Shown here: positions 6,480-8,415 of the stretch, piece by piece
How positions within the stretch are numbered: the first letter of the stretch is position 1
Layout of the letters: each line of letters begins with the position of its first letter
Position numbers and translations under genes: made by a program
Notes under the pieces: generated by a model
What the model was told of the DNA's origin: nothing
Databases searched by the model: none
What the model saw: the letters and a program-made list of their open reading frames with translations, nothing else
Assembly (NCBI GenBank): GCA_038251595.1
Contig: JBBSBC010000168.1
Location: 1-8,415, forward strand
From: JADLCX01 sp038251595
GTDB taxonomy: Bacteria; Planctomycetota; Phycisphaerae; Phycisphaerales; UBA1924
DNA length: 8,415 bases
Direction of reading: 5' to 3'

Positions 6480-6599
6480 TCAATGATTCAGCACGCACGA
6501 GGGCGTGGGCGAAGAGACCGAGAACCGCTTGCCGCGTCGAAGAATCTCGTGGATGTTCGCAACCCGGCATCGGGGTTGCGAGTACAAGTCGATGACCAT
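6480..6599 (-). CDS. Doubtful 39-codon ORF upstream of the threonine dehydrogenase gene
   Basis: On the minus strand, ATG at 6599-6597 is preceded by a purine-rich GGAAGAAGG with four bases of spacing, a better ribosome binding site than most genes here have. The ORF encodes MVIDLYSQPRCRVANIHEIL and continues to NH at a TGA at 6480, 48 bp before the dehydrogenase start. I do not recognise the peptide. It could be a leader ORF, a small unknown protein or chance. A 9-bp hairpin lies within it. A longer in-frame reading to 6770 exists but has no support. Confidence is low. Confidence 0.3.
   Translation of the reverse strand: MVIDLYSQPRCRVANIHEILRRGKRFSVSSPTPSCVLNH
6557..6581. repeat. Perfect 9-bp inverted repeat (stem-loop)
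   Basis: TCGCAACCC (6557-6565) and GGGTTGCGA (6573-6581) are perfect reverse complements around the 7-base loop GGCATCG. No T-run follows on either strand, so this is not a classical terminator. It falls upstream of the dehydrogenase gene in its 5' leader, where it could be an RNA structure or a protein-binding site. Confidence 0.5.
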
Positions 6600-7027
6600 C
6601 AGACCTTCTTCCTTCCTTGGGTGCGGTAAGGGGCGCAGGGCAGGGGTCGATGAACCGGGTTTGTCATTGCGGTTGTCGGGGTGGGGGCGGCGTTCACTGA
6701 TAAGGTCTGAGTTGCCACAGGCAAGGCGGACCGGATGAGTGATCGCTGCGGCCGCAAGAGTTCGGTTCATCTTCCCCTGCCCCCCTTCCGCCCTCTACTA
6801 CCCGCCGCTTGGTACTACCTGTTCCGCCAGTCTTATGGTTCGGCCCCCGGTCTTGTGCCGCCCGCTGGGTTTCTATTCGGCGGGTATTGGCATTTACGAA
6901 CAAATACCTACTATTTTGGTGAATCTTTCGTCTGAACCCTTTCGTAGAGGTTTCGGCGTGCGTATCTGTATGAATGAGGCGCGTCCGATGGGTGGGTATT
7001 GCGCGTTCGACCGATAGACTATTCCTT
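6600..7027. other. Intergenic region without a convincing gene
   Basis: Open frames on both strands here are short, compositionally biased and family-free. About 6770-6850 is pyrimidine-rich on the plus strand and 6885-6925 is clearly AT-rich. An 8-bp inverted repeat, ACCCGCCG (6800-6807) with CGGCGGGT (6878-6885), ends just before the candidate -35 at 6887; it is weak on its own. The region lies between divergent genes, so it should hold the promoters of both tdh and gspF. I see no tRNA or other recognisable RNA gene. Confidence 0.6.
6887..6914 (+). promoter_or_regulatory. Candidate promoter of the gspF operon
   Basis: TTGGCA (6887-6892) matches the -35 consensus at five of six bases. It is followed after 16 bases by TACTAT (6909-6914), four of six for -10, inside the only AT-rich patch upstream of gspF. 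The predicted start near 6921 would leave a 5' leader of about 107 bases. This is a pattern match only. Confidence 0.4.
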
Positions 7028-8257
7028 ATGACCCGAGTCGCAACGGCAACATCAGCACGGAACCTGGCGGCGGATGCCCAGGCGTTTTTCTATGTGGCCA
7101 TGAAGCCTGGGGGAGGGAAGAAGTTCGGGGTTCGGCAGGCGGGGTCGGTCGCGGCCCTTTCGCAGGGGTTGCGGCTTGAGAACATGCTGCTGGTGAGCCA
7201 TCGCAAGCTGCCCGCGTGGGCGGCGCGCGACAACGAGTTGACGCTGAAAGATCAGGCCGCGTTGAACGAGCAGCTTGGGCAGCTTTTGACGCGCGGTGTG
7301 CCGCTGGTCGAAGCGTTGGAAGTCGTGGCCTCAACCGTGAAGCCCGCCTCGAAGATGAAGGTCACGCGGATGCGTGAGATGGTCGCGAGCGGATCGAGCT
7401 TTGCCGATTCGTGCCGGCAGGTGGGCGGGTTTGATAACGTGACGATCGCGGTGTACAAGGGGGCGGAGCGCACGGGTGACCTGGGCGGAGCGGCCAAGGA
7501 ACTCGCGATTTCGCTCCGCCGCCGGCTCGCGGTTGCGGGCAAGGCGACCACGCTGCTGATCTATCCGTGCATCGTGCTGGGCCTCTCGGTGGTGGTGGCC
7601 ACGCTGATGATGATGATCATCGTGCCCATGATCGGTGAGGGCCTGGCCAAGAGTGATATCAAGCTGCCGCTGTATTCAAAGATCATCATGGGGACGGGGA
7701 TCTGGATGCGCGATCACGCGCCGTGGGTGGGCGTGGGCGTGGCGCTCGCGCTTCTCGCCCTGCTGCTCGGGCGCGGGCTGGTGATCATGGGTGTGCAGCG
7801 GGCCATGCGTCGTCTGCCGGTGGTGCGCGATGTGCTGCTGGCGCAGGAGTGCGCACGGTTCTTCAGCGTGATGGGGGCGATGACGCGCACGGGCGTGCCG
7901 ATCTCGGATGCGCTGGGGGTTTCCAACCAGGCCATCGCCCACCCGGGCATGCGCAAGCAACTTGAGCGTCTGCGGACGCGCCTGATCGAGGGCGGGCTTC
8001 TGCGCAACCTTATTGAAGAGGTGACGACGTTCCCCCTCTCGACGCGCCGGCTGCTGGTGGCGGCCGAACGTGCGGGCGATCTTGAGCACGCGTTCGGCAC
8101 ACTCGCTGGTGATATGGCCGACGAAGTGGACCGGACCTCGACACGCCTGCTGGCGGTGCTTGAACCGGTGTTGATTCTGTTGATGTTTGCGATCATCGGC
8201 TCGCTGCTGATGGCGCTGCTGCTGCCGATGTTGACGATTTCGAGCAGTATCAAGTGA
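7028..8257 (+). CDS. gspF: Type II secretion system / type IV pilus inner-membrane platform protein, GspF family
   Basis: GspF/PilC proteins form the inner-membrane platform that couples the assembly ATPase to pseudopilin polymerisation. From the ATG at 7028 the product is 409 residues, the usual family length. It has an N-terminal FYVAMKPGGGKKFGVRQAGS segment, then two T2SSF repeats. The first (about 76-200) carries LNEQLGQLLTRGVPLVEALE and YKGAERTGDLGGA. The second (about 274-400) carries ECARFFSVMGAMTRTGVPIS and VAAERAGDLEHAF. These are the duplicated hallmarks of the family. Predicted membrane segments are about 174-201, 232-256 and 374-401, the last near the C-terminus as expected. An in-frame ATG at 6974 would add 18 arginine-rich residues with no family match, so 7028 is preferred; neither has a good Shine-Dalgarno. 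A prepilin gene follows after 46 bp, suggesting one operon. The usual ATPase gene gspE is not immediately upstream. It could serve a type IV pilus-like system rather than a true secretion system. Confidence 0.88.
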   Translation: MTRVATATSARNLAADAQAFFYVAMKPGGGKKFGVRQAGSVAALSQGLRLENMLLVSHRKLPAWAARDNELTLKDQAALNEQLGQLLTRGVPLVEALEVVASTVKPASKMKVTRMREMVASGSSFADSCRQVGGFDNVTIAVYKGAERTGDLGGAAKELAISLRRRLAVAGKATTLLIYPCIVLGLSVVVATLMMMIIVPMIGEGLAKSDIKLPLYSKIIMGTGIWMRDHAPWVGVGVALALLALLLGRGLVIMGVQRAMRRLPVVRDVLLAQECARFFSVMGAMTRTGVPISDALGVSNQAIAHPGMRKQLERLRTRLIEGGLLRNLIEEVTTFPLSTRRLLVAAERAGDLEHAFGTLAGDMADEVDRTSTRLLAVLEPVLILLMFAIIGSLLMALLLPMLTISSSIK

Positions 8258-8303
8258 TGAATGGTGAGTAGTGGGTGGATTTCGTTCCTCAGGAAGCACA
8301 ACT

Positions 8304-8415
8304 ATGAAAAGCAATCAGATGAGTCGGAACCGGCGGCAAATGGCGGCCTTTACGCTGCTTGAGATGATGCTCGTGGTCGCGATCATGGGCATCCTCATGT
8401 CTGTCGCGGTGTGGA
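8304..8415 (+). CDS. Prepilin-like protein, GspG/GspH type, N-terminus only
   Basis: The 37 visible residues hold a type III (class) prepilin signal: a basic leader, MKSNQMSRNRRQMAA, followed by FTLLEMMLVVAIMGILMSV, with the invariant Glu at +5 and a hydrophobic helix. Such subunits are cleaved and N-methylated by prepilin peptidase, then assembled into a pilus or pseudopilus on the GspF platform. The residue before the cleavage site is Ala rather than the usual Gly. The ATG at 8304 is preceded by AGGA at 8291-8294, nine bases upstream. The gene follows gspF by 46 bp in the same direction. The rest lies beyond the right edge, so GspG cannot be told from GspH or another minor pseudopilin. Confidence 0.85.
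   Translation, partial: MKSNQMSRNRRQMAAFTLLEMMLVVAIMGILMSVAVW

Noticed and set aside
6735..7017. Two overlapping short plus-strand frames upstream of gspF
   Set aside because: No ribosome binding site, no family resemblance and overlap with each other; the stretch looks like a promoter region.
7676..8314. Minus-strand frames of about 200 codons opposite gspF
   Set aside because: His/Arg/Gln-rich translations are shadows of the membrane-protein codons on the other strand.
1..8415. CRISPR array, insertion sequence, tRNA or rRNA
   Set aside because: No spaced identical repeats, transposase motifs, terminal inverted repeats with target duplications, or RNA gene signatures were seen. The kelch repeats are coding and diverged.

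Overview
The window looks like a chromosomal segment of a GC-rich planctomycete, most likely class Phycisphaerae. The best taxonomic clue is the secreted 770-residue protein at 1574-3886. It ends in a Cys-bounded dockerin-like tail (CPADFDCSG... to a terminal ...FVGC) of the type I associate with Phycisphaerales. Other support is the general lack of Shine-Dalgarno sequences and a RuvA with an enlarged hairpin region. This assignment rests on recalled family knowledge, not on a database search.

Layout. (1) 1-1392, minus strand: ruvA (Holliday-junction branch migration) followed 43 bp later by the 5' two-thirds or less of a mannose-1-phosphate guanylyltransferase gene that runs off the left edge. 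(2) 1393-1573: a divergent intergenic gap with a 10-bp RNA-type hairpin touching the Shine-Dalgarno sequence of the next gene. (3) 1574-3886, plus strand: an exported protein with a signal peptide, about 12 kelch-like repeats, an Ig-like domain and the dockerin-like tail. (4) 3888-5240, minus strand: a class II Fic-domain (AMP-transferase type) protein that converges on the kelch gene with one base between the stop codons. (5) 5241-5333: a compact AT-rich control region with a perfect 9-bp palindrome, repeated TGACA half-sites and a second perfect 10-bp dyad. (6) 5334-6431, minus strand: an L-threonine 3-dehydrogenase-like medium-chain dehydrogenase. (7) 6432-7027: about 600 bp with no convincing large gene; it holds a doubtful 39-codon ORF, a 9-bp hairpin and a reasonable promoter for the next operon. 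(8) 7028 to the right edge, plus strand: a type II secretion/type IV pilus GspF-family membrane protein followed by the start of a prepilin-like gene.

Working together: gspF and the prepilin gene form the start of a secretion or pseudopilus operon. ruvA and the guanylyltransferase gene may be co-transcribed, though their functions are unrelated. The Fic gene appears to be an independently controlled unit. I did not find a clearly new multi-gene system. The points most worth a second look are the Fic gene with its own putative HTH and operator, the threonine dehydrogenase that has lost all four structural-zinc cysteines, the 12-repeat kelch protein, and the RuvA with an altered acidic-pin region.
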